Source: Streptomyces sp. M92
GTDB lineage: Bacteria > Actinomycetota > Actinomycetes > Streptomycetales > Streptomycetaceae
Reading direction: 5' to 3'
Assembly: GCF_028473745.1 (NCBI RefSeq)
Contig: NZ_CP101137.1
Location: 2,542,001-2,606,000, forward strand
DNA: 64,000 nt
Both the position numbers and the translations under genes were made by a program. The notes under the pieces were generated by a model. It ran no database searches and was not told the DNA's origin. It worked only from the letters and a program-made list of their open reading frames with translations. Below are positions 40,674 through 50,079 of the stretch, one piece after another. The stretch's first letter is position 1, and each line of letters opens with the position of its first letter.

Positions 40674-41987
40674 GTGCTCACCGCGTTCGCCCGGGCGTTC
40701 AAGACGCCCGACCTGCGCAAGAAGCTGCTCTTCACGCTCGGCATCATCGTGGTGTACCGGCTCGGTACCCACATCCCCATTCCAGGCGTCGACTACAAGA
40801 ACGTCCAGGAGTGCGTGGACCAGGCGTCCGGCAACCAGGGTCTCTTCGGCCTGGTCAACATGTTCAGCGGTGGCGCCCTGCTGCAGATCACGGTCTTCGC
40901 GCTCGGCATCATGCCGTACATCACGGCGAGCATCATTCTGCAGCTGCTGACCGTGGTGATCCCGCGCCTGGAAGCCCTGAAGAAGGAGGGCCAGGCGGGC
41001 ACGGCGAAGATCACGCAGTACACCCGCTACCTGACCATCGCCCTCGCCATCCTCCAGGGCACCGGCCTCGTCGCCACCGCCCGCAGCGGCGCCCTGTTCT
41101 CCGGCTGCACCGTCGCCGGCCAGATCGTTCCCGACCAGGCCATCTTCACCACCGTCGTCATGGTCGTCACCATGACCGCCGGTACGGCCGTCGTCATGTG
41201 GCTCGGTGAGCTGATCACCGACCGCGGCATCGGCAACGGCATGTCGATCCTGATGTTCATCTCGATCGCCGCGACCTTCCCCTCCGCCCTGTGGGCCATC
41301 AAGCAGGAGGGCGACCTGGCGGGCGGCTGGATCGAGTTCGGCATCGTCATGCTGGTCGGCTTCGTCATGGTCGGCCTGGTGGTCTTCGTCGAGCAGGCCC
41401 AGCGCCGCATCCCGGTGCAGTACGCCAAGCGCATGATCGGCCGCCGTTCCTACGGCGGTACGTCGACGTACATCCCGCTCAAGGTGAACCAGGCGGGCAT
41501 CATCCCCGTCATCTTCGCCTCGTCGCTGCTCTACATCCCGGCGCTGATCGTCCAGTTCTCCGGCTCGACCGCGGGCTGGGCCACCTGGATCCAGAAGAAC
41601 CTCGCCGACCCCGAGGCCGCGCCGCACATCGCGCTGTACTTCCTCCTGATCGTCTTCTTCGCCTTCTTCTACGTGGCCATCTCGTTCAACCCCGAGGAAG
41701 TCGCGGACAACATGAAGAAGTATGGTGGGTTCATCCCGGGCATCCGGGCTGGCCGACCGACCGCTGAGTATCTGAGCTACGTACTCAACCGGATCACCTG
41801 GCCGGGTTCGCTGTATCTGGGCCTGATCGCTCTCGTACCGACAATGGCGTTGGCCGGTTTCGGGGCAAACCAGAACTTCCCGTTCGGCGGGACCAGCATC
41901 CTGATCATCGTGGGTGTCGGTCTCGAGACGGTGAAGCAGATCGAGAGCCAGCTCCAGCAGCGCAATTACGAAGGGTTCCTCCGCTGA
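40674..41987 (+). CDS. secY: Protein translocase subunit SecY
   Basis: SecY, 437 residues, the ten-helix channel of the Sec translocon. It starts [20 protein letters not shown] from GTG 40674. The plug and gate regions and the cytoplasmic loop [19 protein letters not shown] are recognisable. Its last base overlaps the adk ATG (TGATG), coupling secretion to adk expression as in many bacteria. Confidence 0.99.
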   Translation: MLTAFARAFKTPDLRKKLLFTLGIIVVYRLGTHIPIPGVDYKNVQECVDQASGNQGLFGLVNMFSGGALLQITVFALGIMPYITASIILQLLTVVIPRLEALKKEGQAGTAKITQYTRYLTIALAILQGTGLVATARSGALFSGCTVAGQIVPDQAIFTTVVMVVTMTAGTAVVMWLGELITDRGIGNGMSILMFISIAATFPSALWAIKQEGDLAGGWIEFGIVMLVGFVMVGLVVFVEQAQRRIPVQYAKRMIGRRSYGGTSTYIPLKVNQAGIIPVIFASSLLYIPALIVQFSGSTAGWATWIQKNLADPEAAPHIALYFLLIVFFAFFYVAISFNPEEVADNMKKYGGFIPGIRAGRPTAEYLSYVLNRITWPGSLYLGLIALVPTMALAGFGANQNFPFGGTSILIIVGVGLETVKQIESQLQQRNYEGFLR

Positions 41988-42640
41988 TGCGAATCGTCCT
42001 CGTCGGGCCGCCGGGTGCTGGAAAGGGTACGCAGGCCACCCGCCTTGCCGAGACGCTGCACATCCCGCACATCTCCACGGGCGACCTGTTCCGCGCGAAC
42101 ATCAGCCAGCAGACCGAGCTGGGCAAGCTCGCGAAGTCCTACATGGACGCCGGCAACCTCGTACCCGACGAGGTCACCATCGCCATGGCGAAGGACCGCA
42201 TGGAGCAGCCCGACGCCGAGGGCGGCTTCCTGCTGGACGGCTTCCCGCGCAACGTGTCGCAGGCCGAGGCGCTGGACGAGCTGCTCGAGACCGAGGAAAT
42301 GAAGCTCGACGCGGTGCTGGACCTGGAGGCTCCCGAGGACGAGGTCGTCAAGCGGATCGCCGGCCGGCGCGTCTGCCGCAACGACTCGGCGCACGTCTTC
42401 CACGTGACGTACACGCCGCCGAAGCAGGAAGGCGTCTGCGACGTCTGCGGCGGCGAGCTGTACCAGCGGGACGACGACTCCGAGGAGACGGTCCGCAAGC
42501 GGCTGGAGGTCTACCACACGCAGACCGAGCCGATCATCGACTACTACAAGGCGCAGGGCCTGGTCGTCACCATCGCGGCGACGGGACCGGTGGGCGAGGT
42601 CACGGGCCGCGCGCTGGAGGCGCTCAAGCGCGACCAGTAG
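41987..42640 (+). CDS. adk: Adenylate kinase
   Basis: 217-residue adenylate kinase (ATP + AMP to 2 ADP). The P-loop [11 protein letters not shown] is at residues 7-17, then [10 protein letters not shown] and DGFPRN. The LID domain carries [11 protein letters not shown] and CDVCGG, but only three of the four usual zinc positions are Cys, the first pair being broken. This is a long-form enzyme. Confidence 0.99.
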   Translation: MRIVLVGPPGAGKGTQATRLAETLHIPHISTGDLFRANISQQTELGKLAKSYMDAGNLVPDEVTIAMAKDRMEQPDAEGGFLLDGFPRNVSQAEALDELLETEEMKLDAVLDLEAPEDEVVKRIAGRRVCRNDSAHVFHVTYTPPKQEGVCDVCGGELYQRDDDSEETVRKRLEVYHTQTEPIIDYYKAQGLVVTIAATGPVGEVTGRALEALKRDQ

Positions 42641-42656
42641 TAGATCGCTTTGGCTG

Positions 42657-42689
42657 CAGCCGCGGTCCCTCGCCCGGGGGCCGCGGCTG
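42657..42689 (+). terminator. Hairpin after adk
   Basis: CAGCCGCGG (42657-42665) pairs perfectly with CCGCGGCTG (42681-42689) 17 bases after the adk stop. There is no U tract. A weak terminator or processing site ahead of map. Confidence 0.55.
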
Positions 42690-42795
42690 AGCTGTGTGGG
42701 GCGGGTGGACCCCGCCCCGTATCGTTGGAAGCGTTCCCGGGAACCCCGTCGGAACGTGTGCCCGTCCCCATCGGTCCAGAAAGGCCGCAGTCCCC

Positions 42796-43632
42796 ATGGT
42801 GCAGATCAAGAGCCCCGAGCAGATCGCCAAGATGCGTGAGGCGGGGCTGGTCGTCGCCGCCATCCACGCGGCCACGCGCGAGGCCGCCGTGCCCGGCGCC
42901 ACGACCAGGGACCTGGACCAGGTCGCCCGCAAGGTCCTCGCGGACCACGGCGCCAAGCCGAACTTCCTGGGCTACGGCGGTTTCCCCGCGACCATCTGCA
43001 CCTCCGTGAACGAGGTCGTCGTCCACGGCATCCCCTCCGACGACGTGGTCCTCAAGGACGGTGACGTCATCTCCATCGACTGCGGCGCGATCATCGACGG
43101 CTGGCACGGTGACGCCGCCTACACGGCCTTCGTCGGCTCCGGTCACTCCCCGGAGCTGGTCGAGCTCTCCCGGGTGACCGAGGAATCGATGTGGGCGGGC
43201 ATCGCGGCGATGAAGCAGGGCAACCGCCTGGTCGACGTCTCCCGGGCCATCGAGACGTACATCCGCCGCCAGCCGAAGCCCGGCGGCGGCAAGTACGGGA
43301 TCATCGAGGACTACGGCGGCCACGGCATCGGCACCGAGATGCACATGGACCCGCACCTGCTGAACTACGTCGACCGCAAGCGCGGCAAGGGCCCCAAGCT
43401 GGTCCCCGGCTTCTGCCTGGCCATCGAGCCGATGGTCTCCCTCGGCACCCCGCGCACGGAGGTCCTCGAGGACGACTGGACGGTCATCACGACGGACGGC
43501 ACCTGGTCCTCCCACTGGGAGCACTCGGTGGCCCTGACGGAGCAGGGTCCGCTGGTCCTGACGGCGGTCGACGGGGGCCGGGAGAAGCTGGCGGAGCTGG
43601 GCGTCGCCGCCGCTCCCGACCCCCTCGCATAA
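42796..43632 (+). CDS. map: Methionine aminopeptidase
   Basis: 278-residue type I methionine aminopeptidase that removes N-terminal Met. The metal ligands are visible in SIDCGAIIDGWHGDAAYT (Asp pair), GGHGIGTEMH (His), FCLAIEPM (Glu) and WEHSVALTEQG (Glu). ATG 42796 (MVQIKSPEQIAKMREAG) matches family starts. Streptomyces usually has further paralogues. Confidence 0.97.
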   Translation: MVQIKSPEQIAKMREAGLVVAAIHAATREAAVPGATTRDLDQVARKVLADHGAKPNFLGYGGFPATICTSVNEVVVHGIPSDDVVLKDGDVISIDCGAIIDGWHGDAAYTAFVGSGHSPELVELSRVTEESMWAGIAAMKQGNRLVDVSRAIETYIRRQPKPGGGKYGIIEDYGGHGIGTEMHMDPHLLNYVDRKRGKGPKLVPGFCLAIEPMVSLGTPRTEVLEDDWTVITTDGTWSSHWEHSVALTEQGPLVLTAVDGGREKLAELGVAAAPDPLA

Positions 43633-43662
43633 CGATCAGGTATCCGGGGCAGACTTCCCCGT

Positions 43663-43692
43663 TTCGCCTTTCCGGGTTCGCTGACGTAGACT
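43663..43692 (+). promoter_or_regulatory. infA promoter candidate
   Basis: TTCGCC at 43663-43668 and TAGACT at 43687-43692, 18 bases apart, give a predicted leader of about 85 bases. The -10 is a near-perfect HrdB match. Confidence 0.6.
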
Positions 43693-43782
43693 GACTCGTC
43701 GGCTCTGGTGCACCCGCATGTCCGCATGCGAACGCTACATCGCACGGGAGCCGATCAAGGTAGTCGATTCGAAGGGCGAAGC

Positions 43783-44004
43783 GTGGCCAAGAAGCAAGGT
43801 GCCATCGAGATCGAAGGCACTGTCGTCGAGTCTCTTCCGAACGCCATGTTCAAGGTGGAGCTCCAGAACGGCCACCAGGTCCTGGCACACATCAGCGGCA
43901 AGATGCGCATGCACTACATCCGCATCCTCCCTGACGACCGGGTCGTGGTGGAGCTGTCTCCGTACGACCTGACACGTGGCCGGATCGTCTACCGGTACAA
44001 GTAG
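43783..44004 (+). CDS. infA: Translation initiation factor IF-1
   Basis: 73-residue OB-fold initiation factor. [20 protein letters not shown] (GTG start) and [22 protein letters not shown] are canonical. AAGGGCGAA precedes the start. First gene of the unit infA-rpmJ-rpsM-rpsK-rpoA-rplQ. Confidence 0.99.
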   Translation: MAKKQGAIEIEGTVVESLPNAMFKVELQNGHQVLAHISGKMRMHYIRILPDDRVVVELSPYDLTRGRIVYRYK

Positions 44005-44072
44005 ATCTTGCCCACGTCCCGCGCGCCCCGCGCGCGGGTCCGCCGGCAACTGACCCGGAGAACCTCACACCC

Positions 44073-44186
44073 ATGAAGGTCAAGCCGAGCGTCAAGAAGA
44101 TCTGCGACAAGTGCAGGGTGATCCGCCGTCACGGTCGGGTCATGGTCATCTGCGACAACCCGCGCCACAAGCAGCGCCAGGGCTGA
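44073..44186 (+). CDS. rpmJ: 50S ribosomal protein L36
   Basis: 37-residue zinc-type L36, 68 bases after infA, beginning [14 protein letters not shown]. The ligands Cys11, Cys14, Cys27 and His32 are all present. The GGAGAA before the ATG is a good ribosome binding site. Actinobacteria often have a zinc-free second copy elsewhere. Confidence 0.97.
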   Translation: MKVKPSVKKICDKCRVIRRHGRVMVICDNPRHKQRQG

Positions 44187-44388
44187 CGCCTGACCGTTCC
44201 CTCCGCGATTCGCATGACTTCGCGCGACGCGAGCTGAACATGTTCATACGCAGGACCCGGGCGGAAGACCGCCTGACACCCCCGGTTCGGAGGCCGGGGA
44301 CCCGAGCCGTACCAAGCCTTTGAAGAAGGTGCCGGCGGCCGGGATCCGGTTCTGTGGAAGACCTCCGACAATCAACTGGAGCCATTGA

Positions 44389-44769
44389 ATGGCACGCGTT
44401 TCCGGTGTTGACATCCCGCGCGAAAAGCGCGTGGAGATCGCCCTCACCTACGTGTTCGGCATCGGCCGGACCCTCTCGCAGCAGACGCTCGCCGCGACCG
44501 GCGTGGACCCGAACACCCGTGTTCGGGACCTCTCCGAGGAGCAGCTCGTCGCGATCCGCGAGTACGTCGACAACAACATCAAGACCGAGGGTGACCTCCG
44601 TCGCGAGATCCAGGCCGACATCCGCCGCAAGGTCGAGATCGGTACCTACCAGGGTCTCCGTCACCGTCGCGGTCTGCCCGTCCGCGGTCAGCGCACCAGC
44701 ACGAACGCCCGCACCCGCAAGGGCCCGCGTCGCGCCATCGCCGGCAAGAAGAAGCCGGGCAAGAAGTAG
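44389..44769 (+). CDS. rpsM: 30S ribosomal protein S13
   Basis: S13, 126 residues, at the top of the 30S head. [21 protein letters not shown] and the tail [20 protein letters not shown] are canonical. It follows a 202-base gap after rpmJ with a CCCCGG/CCGGGG hairpin near 44280-44300. Confidence 0.99.
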   Translation: MARVSGVDIPREKRVEIALTYVFGIGRTLSQQTLAATGVDPNTRVRDLSEEQLVAIREYVDNNIKTEGDLRREIQADIRRKVEIGTYQGLRHRRGLPVRGQRTSTNARTRKGPRRAIAGKKKPGKK

Positions 44770-44835
44770 TCCGCAGCGGACTCGCCGTCCAGCGGTCTTC
44801 GCTGTAGGACCGACCACCTCCCGTAGGAGAACGAC

Positions 44836-45240
44836 ATGCCCCCCAAGGGACGTCAGGGCGCGACCAAGAAGGTGCGCCGCAAGGAAAAGAAGAACGTCGC
44901 TCACGGCCACGCGCACATCAAGAGCACGTTCAACAACACGATCGTGTCCATCACGGACCCGACCGGCAACGTGATCTCCTGGGCCTCCGCCGGCCACGTC
45001 GGCTTCAAGGGCTCCCGGAAGTCCACGCCGTTCGCCGCGCAGATGGCCGCCGAGTCGGCTGCCCGCCGCGCGCAGGAGCACGGCATGCGCAAGGTCGACG
45101 TCTTCGTCAAGGGCCCGGGTTCCGGTCGTGAGACCGCCATCCGCTCCCTGCAGGCGACCGGCCTCGAGGTCGGCTCCATCCAGGACGTCACGCCCACCCC
45201 GCACAACGGCTGCCGTCCGCCGAAGCGTCGTCGCGTCTGA
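44836..45240 (+). CDS. rpsK: 30S ribosomal protein S11
   Basis: S11, 134 residues, on the platform. [20 protein letters not shown] and the basic tail [11 protein letters not shown] are conserved. GTAGGAG is the ribosome binding site. Confidence 0.99.
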   Translation: MPPKGRQGATKKVRRKEKKNVAHGHAHIKSTFNNTIVSITDPTGNVISWASAGHVGFKGSRKSTPFAAQMAAESAARRAQEHGMRKVDVFVKGPGSGRETAIRSLQATGLEVGSIQDVTPTPHNGCRPPKRRRV

Positions 45241-45364
45241 TCTCGCTTCACCTGCTTCACCAGGGTTTTTCGGGCGGTACGGCTCTTTCGGGTCGTATCG
45301 CCCGTACCCTTGCAGTACTAGTCGGGCGTCAAATAGCGGGCGCCCCTGACTGAAGGATCACCAC

Positions 45365-46387
45365 ATGCTGATCGCTCAGCGTCCCTCGTTGACCGAAGAG
45401 GTCGTCGACGAGTTCCGCTCCCGGTTCGTCATCGAGCCGCTGGAGCCGGGCTTCGGCTACACCCTCGGCAACTCCCTCCGCCGCACCCTCCTGTCGTCGA
45501 TCCCCGGCGCTGCTGTCACCAGCATCCGCATCGACGGCGTCCTGCACGAGTTCACCACCGTGCCGGGCGTCAAGGAGGACGTCACCGACCTGATCCTCAA
45601 CATCAAGCAGCTGGTCGTCTCCTCGGAGCACGACGAGCCGGTCGTGATGTACCTGCGCAAGCAGGGCCCGGGTCTGGTCACCGCCGCCGACATCGCGCCC
45701 CCGGCCGGTGTCGAGGTGCACAACCCCGACCTCGTCCTCGCCACGCTCAACGGCAAGGGCAAGCTGGAGATGGAGCTGACCGTCGAGCGCGGTCGCGGCT
45801 ACGTCTCCGCCGTGCAGAACAAGCAGGTCGGTCAGGAGATCGGGCGCATCCCGGTCGACTCGATCTACTCGCCGGTTCTCAAGGTCACGTACAAGGTCGA
45901 GGCCACGCGTGTCGAGCAGCGCACCGACTTCGACAAGCTGATCGTCGACGTCGAGACCAAGCAGGCGATGCGTCCGCGCGACGCCATGGCCTCCGCCGGT
46001 AAGACGCTGGTCGAGCTGTTCGGTCTCGCCCGCGAGCTGAACATCGACGCCGAGGGCATCGACATGGGTCCGTCCCCGACGGACGCCGCGCTCGCCGCCG
46101 ACCTGGCGCTGCCGATCGAGGAGCTGGAGCTCACCGTTCGGTCGTACAACTGCCTCAAGCGCGAGGGCATCCACTCCGTGGGTGAGCTGGTCGCCCGCTC
46201 CGAGGCCGACCTCCTGGACATCCGCAACTTCGGTGCGAAGTCCATCGACGAGGTCAAGGCGAAGCTGGCCGGCATGGGCCTGGCCCTGAAGGACAGCCCG
46301 CCCGGATTCGACCCGACCGCCGCCGCGGACGCGTTCGGTGCCGACGACGACGCGGACGCGGGCTTCGTCGAGACCGAGCAGTACTAA
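45365..46387 (+). CDS. rpoA: RNA polymerase alpha subunit
   Basis: Alpha subunit, 340 residues. The N-terminal assembly domain contains [21 protein letters not shown] linker leads to the C-terminal DNA/activator-binding domain ([40 protein letters not shown]) and an acidic tail. The preceding 124-base gap can form a GGGCGGTACG/CGTATCGCCC hairpin (about 45270-45303). Confidence 0.99.
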   Translation: MLIAQRPSLTEEVVDEFRSRFVIEPLEPGFGYTLGNSLRRTLLSSIPGAAVTSIRIDGVLHEFTTVPGVKEDVTDLILNIKQLVVSSEHDEPVVMYLRKQGPGLVTAADIAPPAGVEVHNPDLVLATLNGKGKLEMELTVERGRGYVSAVQNKQVGQEIGRIPVDSIYSPVLKVTYKVEATRVEQRTDFDKLIVDVETKQAMRPRDAMASAGKTLVELFGLARELNIDAEGIDMGPSPTDAALAADLALPIEELELTVRSYNCLKREGIHSVGELVARSEADLLDIRNFGAKSIDEVKAKLAGMGLALKDSPPGFDPTAAADAFGADDDADAGFVETEQY

Positions 46388-46428
46388 GAGCTCGGGCCTT
46401 TCGGTCCGTACTCGGGTGCGGGTGCGCT

Positions 46429-46505
46429 GTGGCTGGTCGCGCCCACGCGACGGAGTCGCATATCGACACCGCCCCGCGCCCCTTCCGGGGCGCCCCTTCG
46501 GGGCC
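46429..46505. repeat. Streptomyces-type intergenic repeat, copy A
   Basis: Contains GTGGCTGGTCGCGCCCACGC, then CGGAGTCGCA, then CCCCGCGCCCCTTC. It closely matches copy C at 58083 and shares the ends with copy B at 47126. Located right after rpoA. Confidence 0.7.
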
Positions 46506-46591
46506 GCCCCGGATCTCCGACAGGCGGCCGCCTGCTCGGATACTGACTCCGGTACCTGATACGGCCGGGGCAGACACCTAGGAGAATCACC

Positions 46592-47083
46592 ATGCCGAAG
46601 CCCACCAAGGGTGCCCGTCTGGGCGGCAGCGCCGCGCACGAGAAGCTGCTCCTCGCGAACCTCGCGAAGAGCCTCTTCGAGCACGGCCGGATCACCACCA
46701 CCGAGGCGAAGGCGCGCAAGCTGCGTCCGTACGCCGAGCGTCTGGTCACCAAGGCGAAGAAGGGCGACCTTCACAACCGCCGTCAGGTGCTCCAGGTGAT
46801 CACGGACAAGAGCGTCGTCCACACGCTCTTCACCGAGATCGGCCCGCGCTACGAGAACCGTCCCGGTGGCTACACGCGGATCACCAAGATCGGTAACCGC
46901 CGTGGCGACAACGCGCCCATGGCCGTCATCGAGCTGGTCGAGGCGCTGACCGTGGCGCAGGAGGCGACCGGCGAGGCCGAGGCCGCCACCAAGCGTGCCG
47001 CCAAGGACGCCGAGGGCTCCGTGGCCAAGGTCGACACGACCAAGGCCGACGAGGCTCCCGCCGAGGAGTCCAAGGACGCGTAA
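46592..47083 (+). CDS. rplQ: 50S ribosomal protein L17
   Basis: L17, 163 residues. The 115-residue core ([39 protein letters not shown]) is followed by an Ala/Lys/Glu-rich tail of about 45 residues, typical of Streptomyces. AGGAGAA precedes ATG 46592. Last gene of the alpha operon. Confidence 0.98.
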   Translation: MPKPTKGARLGGSAAHEKLLLANLAKSLFEHGRITTTEAKARKLRPYAERLVTKAKKGDLHNRRQVLQVITDKSVVHTLFTEIGPRYENRPGGYTRITKIGNRRGDNAPMAVIELVEALTVAQEATGEAEAATKRAAKDAEGSVAKVDTTKADEAPAEESKDA

Positions 47084-47125
47084 GCGTTCTGCCGGGGCCT
47101 GTGCGGTCGCGGCTGCGGCACCGTC

Positions 47126-47164
47126 GTGGCTGGTCGCGCAGTTCCCCGCGCCCCTTCAGGGCGT
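47126..47164. repeat. Streptomyces-type intergenic repeat, copy B (short form)
   Basis: GTGGCTGGTCGCGCAGTTCC followed by CCGCGCCCCTTCAGGGCG, directly after rplQ. It shares both ends with copy A but lacks the internal part. Confidence 0.7.
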
Positions 47165-47223
47165 TGCGGGTCCGTTCCTTTCGAGGGGCGGGCCCGCTTT
47201 CTCGTGGGTGAGAGGATTTCTGG

Positions 47224-48078
47224 GTGAGTGACGAAGTAGAGCCCGGGTTCGTGCGGGTGCGGCTGGATCTTTCCTACGACGGGTCCGAGTTCTCCGGGTG
47301 GGCCAAGCAGGCCGGCGGGCGGCGGACCGTGCAGGGGGAGATCGAGGACGCGCTGCGGACGGTCACGCGGTCCGGGCGGACGTACGACCTGACCGTGGCC
47401 GGGCGAACCGACGCGGGCGTGCACGCCCGGGGCCAGGTCGCCCACGTCGATCTGGAGCGCGAGGTGTGGGCCGAGCACCACGTGAAGCTGCTCAAGCGGC
47501 TCGCGGGGCGGCTGCCCAGGGACGTACGGGTCTGGGCGCTCCGGGAGGCGCCGAGCGGCTTCAACGCCCGGTTCTCCGCCGTCTGGCGCCGCTACGCCTA
47601 CCGCGTCACCGACAACCCCGGCGGTGTCGACCCGCTGCTGCGCGGGCACGTCCTGTGGCACGACTGGCCGCTCGACGTGGACGCCATGAACGAGGCCGCC
47701 CGCGGGCTGCTGGGGGAGCACGACTTCGCCGCCTACTGCAAGAAGCGGGAGGGGGCCACGACCATCCGGACCCTCCAGGAGCTGAGCCTGGTCCGGGGCG
47801 ACGACGGGATCATCACCGCCACCGTCCGTGCCGACGCCTTCTGCCACAACATGGTGCGCTCGCTCATCGGCGCCCTGCTCTTCGTCGGAGACGGCCACCG
47901 CCCGCCCGACTGGCCGGCCAAGGTGCTCGCGGCCGGCGTACGGGACTCGGCGGTGCACGTCGTACGGCCGCACGGCCTGACCCTGGAGGAGGTCGGCTAC
48001 CCGGCGGACGAACTGCTGGCGGCGCGCAACCGCGAGGCGCGGAACAGGCGGACGCTGCCGGGGAACGGCTGCTGCTGA
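47224..48078 (+). CDS. truA: tRNA pseudouridine synthase A
   Basis: 284-residue pseudouridine synthase acting on tRNA anticodon-arm positions 38-40. [18 protein letters not shown] opens the fold. The catalytic Asp is in [31 protein letters not shown] and the [13 protein letters not shown] end are conserved. GTG start 47224. Confidence 0.97.
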   Translation: MSDEVEPGFVRVRLDLSYDGSEFSGWAKQAGGRRTVQGEIEDALRTVTRSGRTYDLTVAGRTDAGVHARGQVAHVDLEREVWAEHHVKLLKRLAGRLPRDVRVWALREAPSGFNARFSAVWRRYAYRVTDNPGGVDPLLRGHVLWHDWPLDVDAMNEAARGLLGEHDFAAYCKKREGATTIRTLQELSLVRGDDGIITATVRADAFCHNMVRSLIGALLFVGDGHRPPDWPAKVLAAGVRDSAVHVVRPHGLTLEEVGYPADELLAARNREARNRRTLPGNGCC

Positions 48079-48274
48079 GCGCATGAGGCACAAGCGCCCC
48101 CGCTAGACTCCCGTTCGACGTTGTCTCGTCCGTGTCGTCCGCCGGAACCCCGCCGACGGGACGGCGAGACCGTCGGGCCGCCACGACTTCATCACTGGAC
48201 ACCGGACGCGCCCTCGGGGGGCGGCCGTCCGGTGCGTCGCTGCGCGGCCGGGTCCGATCCGAGCTGGGGGCACT

Positions 48275-49777
48275 ATGAGCAGAGCGAGAAAGCATTCGGC
48301 GACCGCCGACAGAGACTCCAGGGCGAAGGTGGGCCGGCGTTCGGCCCTCGGCCTGCTGGGGCTCGGCGGCCTGCTGACGGCCGGCGGCGTGGCCGCGGGC
48401 GTGGCGGGCAGGGACCTGATCCTGCCCGCGTCGGCGGAGAGCGCCGCCGGGGCCGTCGACCTCGGTGTGGGCGGGAGCGCCAAGAATCTGACCCCGCCGA
48501 CGTACGCCCCGACCGGGCGCCGTCCGCAGTACCGGCGGGCGACCTGGAGCGAGCAGTTCCAGGAGGGGCACGAGTGGTCGGCCGGCGGCGAGGGCACCGC
48601 GTCCTCCGACTCCGACGCCGAGGTCTTCACCCGGGGTGACCGCTCGTACCGGGTCACCACGCGCGGCGACGGTGTCCAGTCCTTCGTGCGCCGTACCGGC
48701 ATGGAAGCGGTGAGCCTCAAGGGGAAGATGCTCCGGCTCGTCTTCCAGGTGGAGGACGTCGCCCATCTGGAGCGGATGGAGTTCTACCTGGGCAGCCGGA
48801 AGCTGGCGGACAACTTCAGCTGGGTCTTCCACTACCACGCGGCCGAGGGCACCAACTACGTGCAGTCGGGGGAGTGGGTCACCGTCCACCTGCAGTGGGC
48901 GGACGTCACCGGGGCGGCCGGCGACTACGAGCTGTCGTCGCGCGGTGAGCCGTCGGACCGGTCAGGCTTCACCGACATGTCGTTCGCCGTGTACGACGAC
49001 GGGAAGGGGCCGGTCACCTACCGCCTCCAGGCCGTCGAGGTGGTGCCGGACACCACGGACGTCTTCCCCAAGGGCGTCGTCTCGATCACCTTCGACGACT
49101 CGCACGGGTCGGTGCACGATTTCGCCCGCCCGGTCATGGACCGGTTCCAGATGCCCGGCACGCTCTACAACATCGCCGACGCGATAGACACCGAGCCCTT
49201 CATGAGCATCGGGCAGATGCGTTCCCTGCAGGACTCGTCCGGCTGGGAGATGGCCGGACACGCCTACTCGCTCAAGGCCCATGAGGCGAGCTACCCGAAA
49301 CTCACCGCGGAGGAGGTCGACGACGACTTCCGCAAGCTGCGCGAGTGGCTGGTCGGCCGGGGTTTCACCAGTGAGCACTTCGCCTATCCGCACGGGGCGT
49401 TCGGCAAGACCCGCGACGGCGTGCCCGTCGACCTGCTGGCGGCCCGGCACTTCACCACCGCGCGTTCCATCATCTCCGAGACGACCGAGAGCTTCGCCCC
49501 GGCGATGCCGTACCGGCTCAAGGCGCTGACCGGGATCAACGACGGGAAGAAGATCGGCGGTGAGACGCTGGCCGACGTGATCGAGAAGGGCGGCGCGCTG
49601 GACCGCTGTGCGCAGAACGGCGACTGGCTCATCCTGTGCCTGCACCGGATCGTCCAGGGTGTTCCCACGCAGAACACGGAGCTGAGCACCGAGGGCCTCG
49701 AACGCCTGATGCGGGAGATCGACGAGCGGGGCATCGAGGTGCTGACGGTGCAGGAGGCGATGGCGCACTACACCTAA
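48275..49777 (+). CDS. Exported polysaccharide deacetylase (NodB/CE4) with N-terminal beta domain
   Basis: 500 residues. The N-terminus has a Tat-like signal (GRRSALGLLGLGG). A beta-sandwich, likely carbohydrate-binding, spans about 88-262. The NodB domain follows: motif 1 ITFDDSHG (Asp274/Asp275), motif 2 GWEMAGHAYSLKAH (His329, His336), AYPHGAFG, and the final DWLILCLHRI. In standard CE4 enzymes motif 2 is HSxxH; here the two His are seven apart, so either spacing is unusual or metal binding differs. It would act outside the cell on an N-acetylated glycan. It faces a GT2 synthase gene across about 300 bases. GTG/ATG choice: ATG 48275 after a GGGGG stretch. Confidence 0.85.
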   Translation: MSRARKHSATADRDSRAKVGRRSALGLLGLGGLLTAGGVAAGVAGRDLILPASAESAAGAVDLGVGGSAKNLTPPTYAPTGRRPQYRRATWSEQFQEGHEWSAGGEGTASSDSDAEVFTRGDRSYRVTTRGDGVQSFVRRTGMEAVSLKGKMLRLVFQVEDVAHLERMEFYLGSRKLADNFSWVFHYHAAEGTNYVQSGEWVTVHLQWADVTGAAGDYELSSRGEPSDRSGFTDMSFAVYDDGKGPVTYRLQAVEVVPDTTDVFPKGVVSITFDDSHGSVHDFARPVMDRFQMPGTLYNIADAIDTEPFMSIGQMRSLQDSSGWEMAGHAYSLKAHEASYPKLTAEEVDDDFRKLREWLVGRGFTSEHFAYPHGAFGKTRDGVPVDLLAARHFTTARSIISETTESFAPAMPYRLKALTGINDGKKIGGETLADVIEKGGALDRCAQNGDWLILCLHRIVQGVPTQNTELSTEGLERLMREIDERGIEVLTVQEAMAHYT

Positions 49778-49865
49778 GGCCTTCGGGCCGTCCGCACGAC
49801 GACGCCGGGGGCGCCGCACAGGATCTGTGCGGCGCCCCCGGCGTTCGTACGCGTGCGGCGTGCGG

Positions 49866-50075
49866 TCAGGAGCGGCGCGCCCGCCTCCTGCCGCCGCCGG
49901 CCGCCCGGCGGTCGTGCCGGCTCCGCTTGACGGAGAGTATCCAGCCCAGCAGGGTCAGGGTGACGGCCAGGCACGTGAAGCCGAGGACGACGATCTCGAC
50001 CTGGGTGACCTTCGTGACGGTGTAGGCGATGCCGGCGAGGACCGCGCAGGCTCCGAGGCCTCTGAGGGTGTTCAT
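49866..50075 (-). CDS. Small two-helix membrane protein coupled to GT2
   Basis: 69 residues (MNTLRGLGACAVLAG). Two hydrophobic helices (about 5-22 and 28-50) are followed by a highly basic Arg-rich cytoplasmic tail. The ATG lies 4 bases after the stop of the GT2 gene, so it is translationally coupled. Size, topology and position recall PgaD/IcaD, small partners of poly-GlcNAc synthases. No sequence similarity is claimed. Confidence 0.7.
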   Translation of the reverse strand: MNTLRGLGACAVLAGIAYTVTKVTQVEIVVLGFTCLAVTLTLLGWILSVKRSRHDRRAAGGGRRRARRS

Positions 50076-50079
50076 TCTT

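Noticed and set aside
43187..43694. A 167-codon frame inside and beyond map
   Set aside because: His/Arg/Gly-rich shadow of map in another frame.
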